Below, piece after piece: positions 1 to 11,167 of a DNA stretch of 64,000 nt (positions are counted from its first letter, which is position 1; every line of letters begins with the position of its first letter). The translations under genes and the position numbers were made by a program. The stretch is from Sceloporus undulatus. Taxonomy: Eukaryota > Chordata > Lepidosauria > Squamata > Phrynosomatidae. Under the pieces are notes generated by a model that made no database searches, was not told the DNA's origin, and saw only the letters and a program-made list of their open reading frames with translations. Location: contig NC_056523.1 of the NCBI RefSeq assembly GCF_019175285.1, positions 112,551,351-112,615,350 of the forward strand, read 5' to 3'.

Positions 1-784
1 ATGGGAAATGCCATATTATAATCCACCACCCACACACAAAGCTCATCCTAATCCCCAATAGTTAGAAAGGGGTTTATATATACCCTCAAAGATTTGTTAT
101 ACAGACAGACAGACAGCCATGGCTTTTATTGTGTAGGGAAGGAGCTGTATGGAGACAAACACATTATATAAACAGCCTGCCTTTGTGTGCCTGCATTTGC
201 TGGTATACCCATCTGTAAATTTTGAAAACAACTTGCTTTTATTGTCACATTTTCTTACCACATAACCTGTCACTCTCCAGATGTTGGTAGAATTCAGTTC
301 TCATCAGCCATAGCCAGCATGGCTAATGGCCAGGAATGTTGAGTCAAAAATCCAAAACATCTAGAAGCTACATGATTAGGTAAACTTCATCTACGACCCA
401 TAGTTTTACATGTGCATGTTCCACAATTTATTATGTCCCGTGAATTGGTTGCATTTATTTCAAAATTAAATACTGTATAATTAAATTTCATGTAAGCTTT
501 ACAGGGGGGAAACACACCAGTAATATGTACTGGTTTGACAGCTAACAGTGGGAAGTATAAATGCTCTGTCTAATGTGTTATAGATCGGTACAAGTTTAGT
601 TTCATTTTTGGGCACCTCTTGCTCGTCTGCCAAAATAGCTTGTTGAGATTAACTCAACATGCTTTCCCTTTGTGTATGTTTGATCCCAGACACTCCCTCG
701 GGCTGCCTTATGTGCTCATACAATGCAGAAAAGGGGTTTCTTAGCGGATTTAGATTCCCCCTCCCTTTTTTCCTGTAATAGCCT
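1..784. other. no gene seen; faint old repeat
   Basis: I see no coding region here. Bases around 285-385 resemble a worn copy of an interspersed repeat (a 'catcagccatagccagcatgg'-like stretch followed by 'ccaaaacatctagaagc') that also appears, worn differently, near 4279-4419 and 8558-8640. The rest looks like unique AT-rich non-coding DNA. Confidence 0.5.
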
Positions 785-890
785 ATGCATGGCCAAACCA
801 CCTCTGAGTATTCCTTGCCTAAAAACACTCTGTGAAAATCATAGAGTCACCGTAAGTTGACAGGTGACTTGAAGGCATCTACATACATAG
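785..890 (+). repeat. 3' tail of a 5S-derived SINE
   Basis: The stretch from 'ccaaaccacctctgagtatt' through 'gacaggtgacttgaaggca' closely matches the 3' half of the 5S rRNA-derived SINE at 58889-59335. The 5S-like head is absent, so this is a 5'-truncated copy. Strand follows the SINE body. Confidence 0.65.
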
Positions 891-2075
891 TTTATGATCC
901 ACTTCCTCAACTTAACATTAATCAATATGCCTTCATTGTGGGTGCCCTCTCTGGACTGAGATAAATAATTACAGTCTTTTCAGCTGTTGCTGATATGTAT
1001 AGGGCCTCTCCAGTGCCTCTGGCATTGTACATTCCTCTTGGCCTGCTGGGCTGCACTGCTCTTTCATGTGCTTTCTCTCCTCTTTGTTTCTCTACAAGCT
1101 CATGATGCATGTATGCTACCAACCTGCTGAGGCTGCAGGAAAGCATCACACACAAACAGAAGGGTCAGAGAGGGAAGGGGCCTGCATGAGAAAGCACATT
1201 CCTGCTGTGCCTTTTGGTGCGTTCCTCTTGCTTCCCTGCAGCTGACACCACAGGGAATACTTATGCCTGTTCTCCAACCATGTCACTCACATGCTTGGCA
1301 AGGGGCATTCAAGCCACTCTTTGCCAGTTCTACAGGATGAGTCATGCCCAGGCTTTCTGACTGAAACCACCATATCATCTGCCTCAAGCCAGGCTGCCAG
1401 TTCTTTAGAAGTGAGGAAAACTGAATCACCACAGGAGGAAACAACAAGAGTCTGCTAGTAAGTTGGGGGGGAGGCTGTTTAGGGACTGAAAAGCTCCATT
1501 CCATTAGGAAGAGGACACTATTTTAGGAAGAGTTGGGTTTTTTTAAGCCGGCAAAGGTAGGAAGCATTGAATAAAACTGGGGAAAGGCAGGAATATTTGT
1601 GGATAGCCAGAAAAGCACATCCTTGCACATTTTACAGATGAAAACCAAGCTGCCCTAGCAGCATTCAAGTTGGTCAAGGCGGCAAAAGTTATTAATGAGA
1701 AAGCTAGGAGCCACTACATCAGTTTGCTTATGGCTGAGCCTACTAAGTAGGGTGACATTCCTCCTTCTGTCCTCTGGCATCTTCAGAGAAACCATGGTGC
1801 CAGCCACAGATGCTGGCAAAACATCAGAAACAAACACTTTTAGAACATGGCCACATAGCCCAAAACCCCCACAAAAAACTACTTTTATACTTTGAACTCA
1901 GCTGGCACCATTTCAGGTAAGCTGAGGACAAAGGGGAAAAGTAGGAGAAGGAGAGATAAACTGGGACATTTTAAAAGCAGCTGGAGAAAAACGGGATGAC
2001 AGAGGATTAATCAAGATTGTCTGTGCCAAATTGGGACAGCTGAAAGATAAAGAAATGTGTTTTAGTTAAGATGGA
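891..2075. other. no gene or repeat recognised
   Basis: Mixed-composition non-coding DNA. The short open frames here (60-77 codons) have no recognisable motif and no convincing splice context. Confidence 0.5.
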
Positions 2076-2511
2076 GCCCTTTCAGACTACACAATTATGA
2101 CACTTTTAACTGTCAAAATCACTTGTCAATAAACTACAAATCCCAGGATTCCATAGGATGCAGCCATGGCTGTTAAAATGATTTCTCCCCATTCAGACTT
2201 ACTTTTTGCACTGGATGGAACTGGGCAGATTCGGTTTGCCCCCCCCCCCACCAAATCCCTCCGGAATCAAGTGCCCACTACCCAATTAGGGTAATTTAAC
2301 CCTGAATGCCGTGCAGCTCTTGTGGAGAGTTCACATTTCCCAAAGAGGTTTTAAAGAAAGGCTCCTTTGCTGTCAATCAAATTTATTTCCACTTTTGTGG
2401 ACGTAACGTTTCCTGCAGACATTGGGCAATCGGAACTGTGCTTCCCACCACCTTTTTTAAAAAAAAAAAACAGATGCCAGAATGTGCAGATGCTGTCAAA
2501 TTTAAAAACCT

Positions 2512-2513
<2 letters not shown>

Positions 2514-2543
<30 letters not shown>
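2514..2543. repeat. (GT)n microsatellite
   Basis: About 15 uninterrupted GT units inside the 1.3 kb DNA element. It creates the Cys/Val and Thr/His runs in overlapping open frames, which are not genes. Confidence 0.95.
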
Positions 2544-2545
<2 letters not shown>

Positions 2546-2663
2546 GTGGGTATTTGGGTCACTGCAGGTTATGGATCTTCCCTTGGCCTCGTTTTCAACC
2601 CCAAAATGCAATCTAATGCCATCTTTGCATCCTGCATCCTCCCTCCTTGCCACTCCAGAATGC

Positions 2664-2691
2664 CTAATAATAATAATAATAATAATAATAA
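2664..2691. repeat. (AAT)n microsatellite
   Basis: About nine AAT/TAA units, also inside the 1.3 kb element. Confidence 0.95.
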
Positions 2692-3525
2692 ATTAATTCC
2701 TCACCTTGGAATGCCACCTCTGCTTCCTTTGCTTTCCCTCATTGCCACCCCAGAATACACATATGTAGCAAAAGCATTCTGTATCAGTTTGCCAAATTGG
2801 AAAGAGAAACGTTTGTAACATTCACATTGTAGCATTCCTGTAGAAAAAAAGCTTTTTGCAAAAGCCTTTTGCAAAGTGCCTTGCTGCTGGAAGCGGAAAT
2901 GAAAGGGAAAGTGAACAGGCCGCCAGCCACATTCTATCTATATATCTATCTACCTATAGCAAAAACCATGCACACAGATTGTCAAAAATAATTTTAAAAA
3001 TTAAAAAAAGAGAAAGCTCCCTGTTGCGAGAGCGGAGGCTTGCTCCATTGGGTGCCCTCCCTCTGACCTACCCTGAACCTCCTCCTGCTCCGTTACCCCG
3101 ATTTCCCTCCATGGCCCCCTTCTCTCCCCCGGCTCCTTCATCCTCCTCTTCCTCCTCCGTCCCCAATTCTCTTGGCATCCTTTGGCTTCTTTCTCCTCCT
3201 CCTCCTTCTCTGATGAAGGGGAGGGAATGTTCTGGCCTCCCTCTGACCTAAATCCCTCCCCTGAACTTGCCCCGATCATGATCAGGGGCATGTTCATATT
3301 CGCTGAACCTGTTTCCCCCCCCCCCAAAGATACAGCTTTTACCCCAATTCCAAATGACCCACGCTAAGGGACATTTGCCCCCAAATGGTTGTGGAAGCCT
3401 CAGATTTGCTTGTGGGAGATTCGGGATGAATATGAACTTCACGTACATAATTCAGTTCCTGATCCGGGGTAAAAGATAGTCTGAATGGCCCCAAAGTGCT
3501 ACAATGTGTAGTGTAAAATGGCCCA

Positions 3526-3726
3526 TTTCAGGGGCCAGTGTAGCAGAGGGGTATGTGTTATGGACTATGACTCTGGAATTCAGGGTTCAAATCCTTATGC
3601 AGTCATGGAAATCCACTACGTGACCTTGAGCAAGTCACATACTCTCATCCTCAGAAAACACCATGACAGATTCGTCTCAGATTGCCATAAGTCAGAAATG
3701 ACTCGGAGGCATATAATAAAAAAAGA
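3526..3726 (+). mobile_element. tRNA-derived SINE, ACA type
   Basis: Head resembles a tRNA promoter with a B-box-like 'agggttcaaatcc' near 3582, then 'tgaccttgagcaagtcacat' and the tail motif 'agtcagaaatgactcgg'. The same layout recurs at 9841, 13749, 15203, 15934, 24440 and 56085. This matches the tRNA-derived ACA-tailed SINEs known from lizards; the exact subfamily is inferred. Confidence 0.7.
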
Positions 3727-4278
3727 GAGGAGGAGGAATGTTAGAACAACCTCGTACAGTGAGCTAGATGGCATAGAAGTAATTGGGGTCAAAGACTGAG
3801 AAAATGACCAGTGAGACTGTATCAGCAGAGCCTAGTTATCAGAAGGCACACTTCTTGTATTAAAAATGTAACACAGCAGCTGCCTCTTCAAGCAATACCA
3901 GCAGTTTTGCAGAGCAACAAGGACACAAGCAAAAAGTCACCTGGCAATCATCTTCCAGTGCCAGTGAAAGGGGGGGGGCAGAAGGTCTTCAGCACTGCTT
4001 TACCCGGTTTTAAGTTACACTCCATTAACAAAACGACAACATCCTTACTTATCTGGTTGTTTTTGTTTGCTGCAACCAAGTAACAGGGGCCAGCAACCTG
4101 GTATTCATTATCATGGAAGTGAAAGAGAAGCAATTTTATAATAATCAATCCTTTTTAAAAACTGGAAAAGAAAGATGTAAAAGAAAGGGAATGAAGATTA
4201 GGAGAAAGCAAGCTGAAGGAAATAATAACTTTCCAGCAGCCCTCCTCCATATACCAAAACACAGAAAGCTCTATAGGG

Positions 4279-4806
4279 CAGTTGCCATAATCTGTCATGG
4301 TGATGGGGTGCTGAATCACACCTCCCCCCCCAATGGCCCTCCACTTCTGGAGGGCTATAATTCCAATAACCCTCATTTAAGAATGGCTGCTAGGGCTGGA
4401 TGGGGATGATAGAAATTATGGACCTTATTGCACACACATTCTGGGGACGGAAGGAGGATGCTAGTGTGCGTGCGCGTGCTGCAGAAAACAGAGTTTATCA
4501 CACACGAATACATCTTCCAAGAGGCCCTGTTCCGTCCCCTGGTGCACACCCATTTGCGTCCAGTCCTGACGGGCGTGATTTTTGCCTGACGGGCATCAGC
4601 AAAAAATCACGCCCGTCAGGACTGGATGCGAACGGGTGCGCACTGGGGGACGGAACAGGGCCTCTTGGAGGATGTATTCATGTGCGATAAACTCCATTTT
4701 CTGCAGCACGTGCGCGCACACGAGCGTCCTCCTTCCATCCCCAGAACGTTTAAAATTGTGTGTGCGATAAGGTCCTGTATGTCAACGTATCTGGATGTTG
4801 CCAGCT
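4279..4806. repeat. old interspersed repeat split by a palindrome
   Basis: 'ggccctccacttctggaggg' and 'ctgctagggctggatgggga' at 4330-4410 continue after the inserted palindrome with 'tgtatgtcaacgtatctgga' (4776 on). Worn relatives lie near 285-385 and 8558-8640. Non-coding; family not named with confidence. Confidence 0.45.
4420..4775. mobile_element. 356 bp near-perfect palindromic MITE
   Basis: The whole unit folds back on itself. It opens 'ggaccttattgcacacaca' and closes with the inverse ending 'gtgtgcgataaggtcc'. The inner arms 'cgtccagtcctgacgggcgt' and its inverse flank a loop near 4590-4600. Arms are GC- and CpG-rich compared with the flanks and are little diverged, suggesting a fairly young insertion. 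No coding capacity; superfamily unknown. Confidence 0.75.
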
Positions 4807-6947
4807 TGGAAGAAGTCTAATTTAAGGCATCTTTTTGAAGCAGTTGCAAACAGCAGTAGCAGCAGCTCTGCCAACCATGTTTTTTCAACACTTCACCTTC
4901 TAGGATCTCAGCATCAGGGACTCTGCCCAACTACCCACTTCCTTGCAAAAAACCAAAGTAACACAATGGCCCCAGAGTAACACTACCCTTTGCACTTCAA
5001 CTCATCTGGCCACTGATGATCCCAAGAGCCAATGTCCTATACAGTAGGACTTCTCAGGCACTGGCTTTTCTTGAGTAGACATTAATGTTGCCCCAGATGG
5101 AGTTTAAAGGTTACATCAGCAGGCAGAAGAGCTCTGGGGGGAAGCCCCCACTCCTCTTTCATGTCAATCCCCATCTCTCTCCCATCTGACCCAGCTGACG
5201 TTCTAATCCCACCTCTGATAGGTTGGGCATCATGTGGCTTGCCAGCAGCTGGGAGCAATGATGTAAAAGAATCTCCTCAGCATTTCCCTAACTGGCTGCA
5301 GCAGAAATCAGCTTAAAATTAATCTCCGCTTGTCCCCCTTTGGCCTCTTGGGCCTTATTGAGGAGGCTGTTCAACAGAGCGAACAAAAAAACACACAACA
5401 CACTAGGAAACTGAGTCACACCGGTGAGTCAAGGCTTCATCAGCTGCCAGAAGAGAGAAGAGACAGCACTCGGCAGATGAGTCAGTGCTAGGAAAACTGT
5501 GTGTTGCCTTGCACTCCTTTTCAGACTCTTCTTGCCTGGGCAGTATTGTGAGTCTGTGGCTTTCCCATCTGAAATGTACCAGCCATAACCATACGTCATA
5601 ACACACGTCATCTATTCTCAGTCTTTGGCTATTGTTTGTGAGAACACAGTGCCCTTGGCTCCTTCAACAGCTCGGGCCAGCCAGCCAAAGCAAAGTATGC
5701 CAACTATTAACATGCCAGCCAAAGCAAAATGTGGGGTGGGCATGCCTCTTTGCTCTATCACCAAGTGCTGCCATCCCACACTGCCTCTAGCACCACATAT
5801 TCCTGTATTCAAAGGGTTCCCTCTTTGTGGATGGTTTTTAAAGCACCATAAAAATAGCTTGGCTGAATAATCAGCCAACATAAGGAGGCAAGCTAGAACT
5901 GATCGTCCCTTTACAGAGGGAGTAATGATCCTATTTTGTTGAAGCCCTGAAAATCTCAGGATTGATTTTTAATTGGGTCCACTGAGTCGGCTCAAACTCC
6001 TGTCTCCCCAAAAGATTTACCTTTCAGCCCAAACAACCCAGTATCATTCTGTACTACTCAGAAATCTATGCATTCCTGCCCTCCAACTGTCTTGATTTGG
6101 CAGGGAAATTCTCAATTAAACCTCTCTCACCTCATTTTTTTCAGATGTGTTTTAAATGTTCCAGTTTCTCTCTCTTCCTCCCATTTTCCTCCTTTGTTCA
6201 CAGCTTACATCAACTGCTGGAAACTGAGTTGAAAGTGCAAGAATAATCTGTACTTAGTTAACTCATCCAAAGGAAAAAGAGAGGATGGAGTCTTGCCCTT
6301 CCCAGTAAGATCAGGCAAAAGCAAAGTGCTGCAGCCTGTCTCCCAGCTTGTGTGCTCTTCCTCCTTAATAACTTTTGCCAACTTTACCAAACTCTGATGT
6401 TGATTGGGCACATGTGTCCCAGTTTTGATCTGAGATGTTAGAATGTATGTACATTGGAGCCTCGAGAGCTGGCTTCTTTGTCGGTTTTTGGCAGGTCCAA
6501 AAGTTCCAGGGCAAGGAACTTTTTAAAGTGTAGATCTCAGTTGTAAGTATCAAGACAAACCATCGTAGTGTCAAAGTGCTCGTCCTCTTCTTCCACGAGA
6601 GGCTGTGGAGATTTGGCCCTGCTGTATTTATTCTCTTTGATGTACTCAAGCCAGCCACTCAATAGTGTGCACACATGTGTACTTATTTGAATAAACACAA
6701 ACAAAGCAAACACACAGTTTGTAGCCCTTAGCAGCATCCCAGCAGCATCATTGCCATCTCCAGAGACAATTAGCTGCCTAGCTGGAGGCCAGGACCATAC
6801 TCAGGCTCATCTGAAAGATATGAGACATCTGAAAATTCTCATATCAAAGGTGTTGGGAGAGGTCCTTTTTAGCAACACAGGGGAAGTATCCATGAATGTT
6901 GCGCCATCACCAATTTGAACAACAGGGCCCAAGAGAGCTCAGTTAAT
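4807..6947. other. no gene or repeat recognised
   Basis: About 2.1 kb of ordinary non-coding sequence. Open frames up to 97 codons (for example 6365-6658 minus) show no domain or motif I recognise. Confidence 0.45.
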
Positions 6948-6950
6948 TAA

Positions 6951-7268
6951 GGGGCTGTGCAAACAGCCCTGAAGAGGCAACCTCCAGCCGCCACTTTTTC
7001 AGCCAGATCGGGGCTGCGGCAACCACATGCTGCAGCCCCAATTTAACCTTTCCAGGGTGCAATAGCCATGGTACCATGGCTATACAATGCTCCTTTGGCA
7101 CTGCATCATGTGGATGCAGCACCAGAGGAGTGCCATGATGTTGTGCGCCATGTGGTGTGGCACGTGGCATCACAGTGCCCTGGGGGCAGAGCCAAGGTGT
7201 GCGTTATGTAGATGCTACACCCTGACTCTGCTCCCAGGCCAACCCAAAATGCTGGTCTGCACAGGGAC
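6951..7268. mobile_element. Harbinger-like MITE with TAA duplication
   Basis: Ends are imperfect inverted repeats: 'ggggctgtgcaaacag' on the left and 'ctggtctgcacagggac' on the right. The trinucleotide TAA lies directly outside both ends (6948-6950 and 7269-7271), the duplication size expected of PIF/Harbinger elements. Interior is GC-richer than the surroundings and encodes nothing recognisable. Confidence 0.6.
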
Positions 7269-7499
7269 TAAGAGCCCAAGCTTGGAGACAGATACCAAGG
7301 TGATAACAAAGCAGGGCTTGGAAAAGTTATTTTTCAAAAATAATTAGTTATTCTGTATTTGTTGCAATGAGAAATAAGATAATAGTACTGAGTGTTTTTT
7401 GGGGGGAAGCCCTGTAACAGTATCCCAAATGTTCTTTATGTTTTGTTGAAAAATAAGCACTAACTATTCCTCATTACAGCAGTATAATATATAGGAAAT

Positions 7500-7785
7500 T
7501 TTATTTCCTGGCCTTATGACTCTTTGTCTCCCAGAAGCCATACAGCCAGAAGGAGGATTGGCCTGCCTGCGTGGATATCCCTCCACACCATATTAACTGA
7601 GATCCACCACCACCACCACAGCAAGATGTAAGCCTGTGACTATCATCATATTTTTCTTTCTCCTGGATGATTTTTAACACCTTTGGCTGGTGAAGAAAGC
7701 CAGTGGAGCTTCAAAAGCTTGCATAATGTATTTTGTGCATTTTGGTTGGTCCAATAAAGGTATCATTGTTTTGTGGATTTTGGAT
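7500..7785 (+). repeat. unnamed interspersed repeat, copy 1
   Basis: Shares a long block with 28065-28335: 'agccagtggagctt', then 'gcattttggttgg', then 'aataaaggtatcatt' and 'gtggattttggatgtta'. The conserved end with AATAAA suggests a retroelement 3' end. I cannot assign the family; a Penelope-like or LTR origin is possible. Confidence 0.55.
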
Positions 7786-8084
7786 GTTATTGTTCTAGGC
7801 TTCAACTTGTTATGTTACTTTTGAAGTGTTACTTTGTTACCAAGAAAAGTAATTAATGACAAGTAATGGCTTTACTTCTAACTTATTAGTCAATTTCTGT
7901 TCCAAACAAAAAACTTAAGTGCTTGAAGAAAAGCTGCTTTGTGTGCTAACTTCTGCTAGGCGCCACTTCTGCTGTGCTGTGATACCACAGTACCCAGTGC
8001 CTATTTAACACCCCAAAGATCCCATGCACACATGCAAAAAAATAGGCATATTCCTGTTCATTCCCACCATAATTTCACCAGGTT

Positions 8085-8430
8085 CTGTATATACTCATGT
8101 GTACGTTTATAAATTTTAGTCACAAAACTGACCCCCAAAACCCAAGTTAACTTATCCCAGGCCAGTAGAAATACTATGCTTCAACTCTCATTAAAAAAGG
8201 AACCATCCCCTAGTGAAAGGCAAGAATGTAATCTGTTTTGGAATCACTGACTCCCCCCCACCCCCCCACACAGACACACTATCTCTCATCCACCCAGCCT
8301 TTAGGATGAGCACAAACAGTTATGCCTGTTACTCTTGACTTATTCACACGTCATTTCAAAATCCATAATTTGGCCCCCAAAACTGCCCTCAACTTATACA
8401 TGATGTCAATTTATAGTTGAGAATATACAG
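8085..8430. mobile_element. mariner-type MITE
   Basis: Left end 'ctgtatatactcatgtgtac' and right end 'gttgagaatatacag' are inverted repeats. Internal matching arms include 'acaaaactgacccccaaaac' and 'ttggcccccaaaactgccct'. TA follows the right end directly. This fits short Tc1/mariner-derived elements; no coding region. Confidence 0.6.
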
Positions 8431-8557
8431 TAAATGCTACCTGTAGTAAAGAAAGTGGCACCCTTATCTTAAAAGCCATCATAGGCTTAACTGCCATATG
8501 TTGGTTTTGGTACAGGAGGGTAGACTGACTCTTCTAGAGGTTGAACCATCAACCCTC

Positions 8558-8640
8558 TATATGTATTGGATGACACCTCCCATAATCCTTCCCATGGGCC
8601 CTACTGGCTGGAGTTTCTGGGAGTTCAAGTCCAAAGAAAC
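8558..8640. repeat. fragment of an old interspersed repeat
   Basis: 'acctcccataatccttccca' and 'ggctggagtttctgggagtt' resemble the repeat at 4279-4419. Short and worn. Confidence 0.4.
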
Positions 8641-8777
8641 TAGACAGCAACAGTTATACGGAGGGGGGGGGGAGCAAAGGGAATGACCCCCAAAGAACTG
8701 TTTAAGGAGGAAAAAAGAGTTGCAGAGACAATTGAATCCCTACCTCCAGAGATTAGAGAATAAAGACAATGGAATAT

Positions 8778-9121
8778 TTCACATGGAGGGCTTACCCACG
8801 AGTAAATTGCCATGAAATCATCATAAATTGTGAAAGAAGCATGATCGGGGTTCATACCCCTGCATGCTTCTCTCATGAGTAAATTGTCATCGAGGCGTCA
8901 GGGCTCGCTTCTCACATCAGTGAATCGTCAAGGAGCCGCCATTTGGTAATAACAAGATCTTCCACTATTACCAAATGGCAACTCCATGACGATTCACTGA
9001 TGGGAGAAGTGAGCCCTGATGCCTCCATGACGATTTATTCACACGAGAAGCGAGCACACGTCTTTCATTATTTATGATGATTTCATGGTGATTTACTCAT
9101 GGGTAAGCCTCTCGTGTGAGA
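8778..9121. mobile_element. 344 bp palindromic MITE
   Basis: Left 'ggcttacccacgagtaaatt' and right 'gatttactcatgggtaagcc' are inverse copies. The pairing continues inward through 'catgaaatcatcataaat' and 'tatttatgatgatttcatgg' to a centre near 8950 where 'ccatttggtaat' meets 'attaccaaatgg'. Non-coding; superfamily unknown. Confidence 0.75.
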
Positions 9122-9840
9122 GTCCAGTGTGTATGTGAGTATGAGGGGCAAGATAGGGAATAGCTCTCTCATGCCTTCTGCTCCTCTACAGCAGTCTTTG
9201 ATTCTGCTTTGGCTGCAACTTGAGTCCCTTACTAAAATGGACCCATTCCTCCCTCATATTTTTTCAAATGGAGTTGCATCATCTTTTCAGGACAAGAAAC
9301 ACTGCTCAGCCAGGCACATATTTTTTGTTTTTCTGCCTCAGTTAAAACACGAGAAAACCCCCAGGTTTTTCTTGGCCTGAGAAAGATCATGCTGATTAAT
9401 TCTAAGAGCTTCCAATCTTTGAACTACAATCTTAAGTGAATGTCATAATCTGAGAATGAGCAGGGGAAGGGTTTACCAGATTCTACCAGCTTGACAAATG
9501 GCTATTGTGACAGGTTGCCGCAAGCCTTGGCTCTGATGTGAACTAGTCAGGACATAGGTCGTCATGCAGAAGGAACGTCATGCTTCCCTCTCCGTGGGAC
9601 TTGCTTGTGCCTGATGCATGCCTCCAGCCATCCACATGGGTGGCCAGTTAAAATGGAACCAAAATCTAGTTTACTCTTAATTTTAAATGATAATTGCCAT
9701 CTCTGCATTTGGAGCACTTCAAATGCTGCAAACTCATTGGCCAGCATCAGAGAAGTAGGCAGAAGGCTACGTCTCAGAGGAGTGCATGGGCACTGGAGAG
9801 TAGGTCTTTCTCTCTGCCCTGACTAATCCTGTTAGAATTA
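9122..9840. other. no gene recognised
   Basis: Unique-looking sequence. Short open frames only, with no motifs. Confidence 0.5.
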
Positions 9841-10023
9841 TTATTGTTGTTGTGTGCTTACAAGTCATTCTTGACTTATGGCGACCCTAAAGTGAAACTA
9901 TCACAGGGTTTTCTTGGCAGGATTTGTTCAGACAGGGTTTGCCTAGACCTCCTCCTAAAATGAGAGAATGTGGCTTGCCAAGGTCACCTAGTGGATTTTC
10001 ATGGATGAGCACTACACCAAGCA
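9841..10023 (-). mobile_element. tRNA-derived SINE, ACA type
   Basis: Reads in reverse: 'ttgttgttgtgtgcttacaa', 'gacttatggcgaccctaaag', 'cagggttttcttggcagg', 'cttgccaaggtcacctag'. Part of the tRNA-like head seems to be missing near 10008. Same family as 3526-3726. Confidence 0.7.
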
Positions 10024-10219
10024 AGCTCTCATGGAATAATTACATGGGGCAGGGGTGGGGTGGGGCAAAATGAGGCCAGTGCCCTTTCAAATGAGATGGA
10101 GTATTTAGGCCTCCAGCCCTGTTCTAGGTAGATAGAAATCACTTTATACAGATGGTCAAAGTATTTGAAGAGAGGAAATTATGCAAGCCACACTCAGATG
10201 GAGAAATATCAGAAGGAGG

Positions 10220-11125
10220 TAGTGGCGTCACAAGGGTTGGTATCACCCAGTGCAGGAACTCATGGTGTCACCCACCCATTGACCTCCTCCCACTTCCCAC
10301 CATACAGAATCCTTATTAATGCCTTTTTGCTCTAATGTAACTCATAAATCATAATTCCCATATACAGTGCACCCTTGGCTTACGTGGGGGATCTGTTCCG
10401 GACCCCCCCCCCCCCGCGTAAGCAAAAAAATGCATATGCTCAAGCCCCATTCACTTGAATGGGGCTCGTGCATGCGGCGGGGCAGCGGCGGGGTGGTGGC
10501 AGGGCGGTGGCAAGGCGGCAGGACAGCGCACGCATGCCATAGGTGTACATCCCATTCATTCGAATGGACGTGCCGCTCCTTGCGCCCAACGCACTCCCGT
10601 GCAGCTCTGTACAAGTTTGTGCCTATGATGAAATCCGCGTATAGTGCACCTATGTACCACTGAATGTAATACTAATAACTGTGACATAAAAAACTAGCAA
10701 AGTTAAAATTATACCTTCAAATTATAATATCATATGCATAGCCTAAATATACTTACATATACATAGTGAAGATTTGGTTAAAATGTAATGTTGTTAAAGA
10801 CAATTTAAAAAGAATATTTAAAAAAATTTAAAAAATTAAAAATGTAATTATTTTTTAAAAATTGAAATTTTAATTTTTAAACATTGAAATTTTACTTTTT
10901 AAAAATTGAAATTTTAATTTTTAAAAATTCTGGGGGCCCTCCTTTCTTCTGCCACTGAGTTTCACCTCACTCCCACCAACTCTTAAAGCATTTTAAATAG
11001 ATACAGGCAAAGGCCACAATGTTTCTGCCAAAATACATGAGCAGCAGTGGTGTCACCCCCCCACTTAGGGTGTCATATGGTGTGGTCTGCACCCCCACAC
11101 ACACATCCCACTAGTAATGCCACTG
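10220..11125. mobile_element. non-autonomous hAT element, copy 1
   Basis: Ends are inverted: 'tagtggcgtcacaagggtt' on the left and 'ctagtaatgccactg' on the right. The flanking 8-mers are GAAGGAGG (10212-10219) and GGAGGAGG (11126-11133), one mismatch, the 8 bp duplication typical of hAT. A second copy at 23848-24426 aligns along its length, apart from a 298 bp insertion at 10365-10662 present only here. The interior is very AT-rich at 10780-10930. No transposase. Confidence 0.8.
10365..10662. mobile_element. MITE inserted in hAT copy 1
   Basis: Starts 'cagtgcacccttggcttacg' and ends 'agtgcacctatgtaccactg', an imperfect inverted pair. It is absent from the matching place in the other hAT copy (about 24003), so insertion is shown by an empty site. 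GC-rich, with internal inverted arms 'cattcacttgaatggggctc' and 'cattcattcgaatgg'. Target duplication not clear. Confidence 0.65.
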
Positions 11126-11167
11126 GGAGGAGGAATATGCTACTTTAGAAATCTGAACACAAAACAA

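Larger units (their letters stand above)
2187..3492. mobile_element. 1.3 kb non-autonomous DNA element
   Basis: Ends are inverted: 'ccattcagacttact' on the left and 'agatagtctgaatgg' on the right. The interior holds no transposase and is a patchwork of poly-A, GT and AAT microsatellites and C-rich tracts. It sits inside the palindromic MITE at 2076-3524 and is therefore younger than it. Superfamily is not clear; the exact outer bases are uncertain by a few positions. Confidence 0.5.
2076..3524. mobile_element. palindromic MITE, split by a larger element
   Basis: The left part (2076-2186) starts 'gccctttcagactacacaat' and carries 'aaactacaaatcccaggatt' and 'ccataggatgcagccatgg'. The matching inverted end lies at 3493-3524 ('ccaaagtgctacaatgtgta' then 'gtgtaaaatggccc'). 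The two ends are inverted copies of each other, so this was a short palindromic element later opened by the 1.3 kb element at 2187-3492. A half copy of the family is at 19063-19145. No transposase is encoded. Confidence 0.6.

Noticed and set aside
2306-2818. 170-codon open frame
   Set aside because: Contains runs from GT and AAT microsatellites and lies within a non-coding DNA element.
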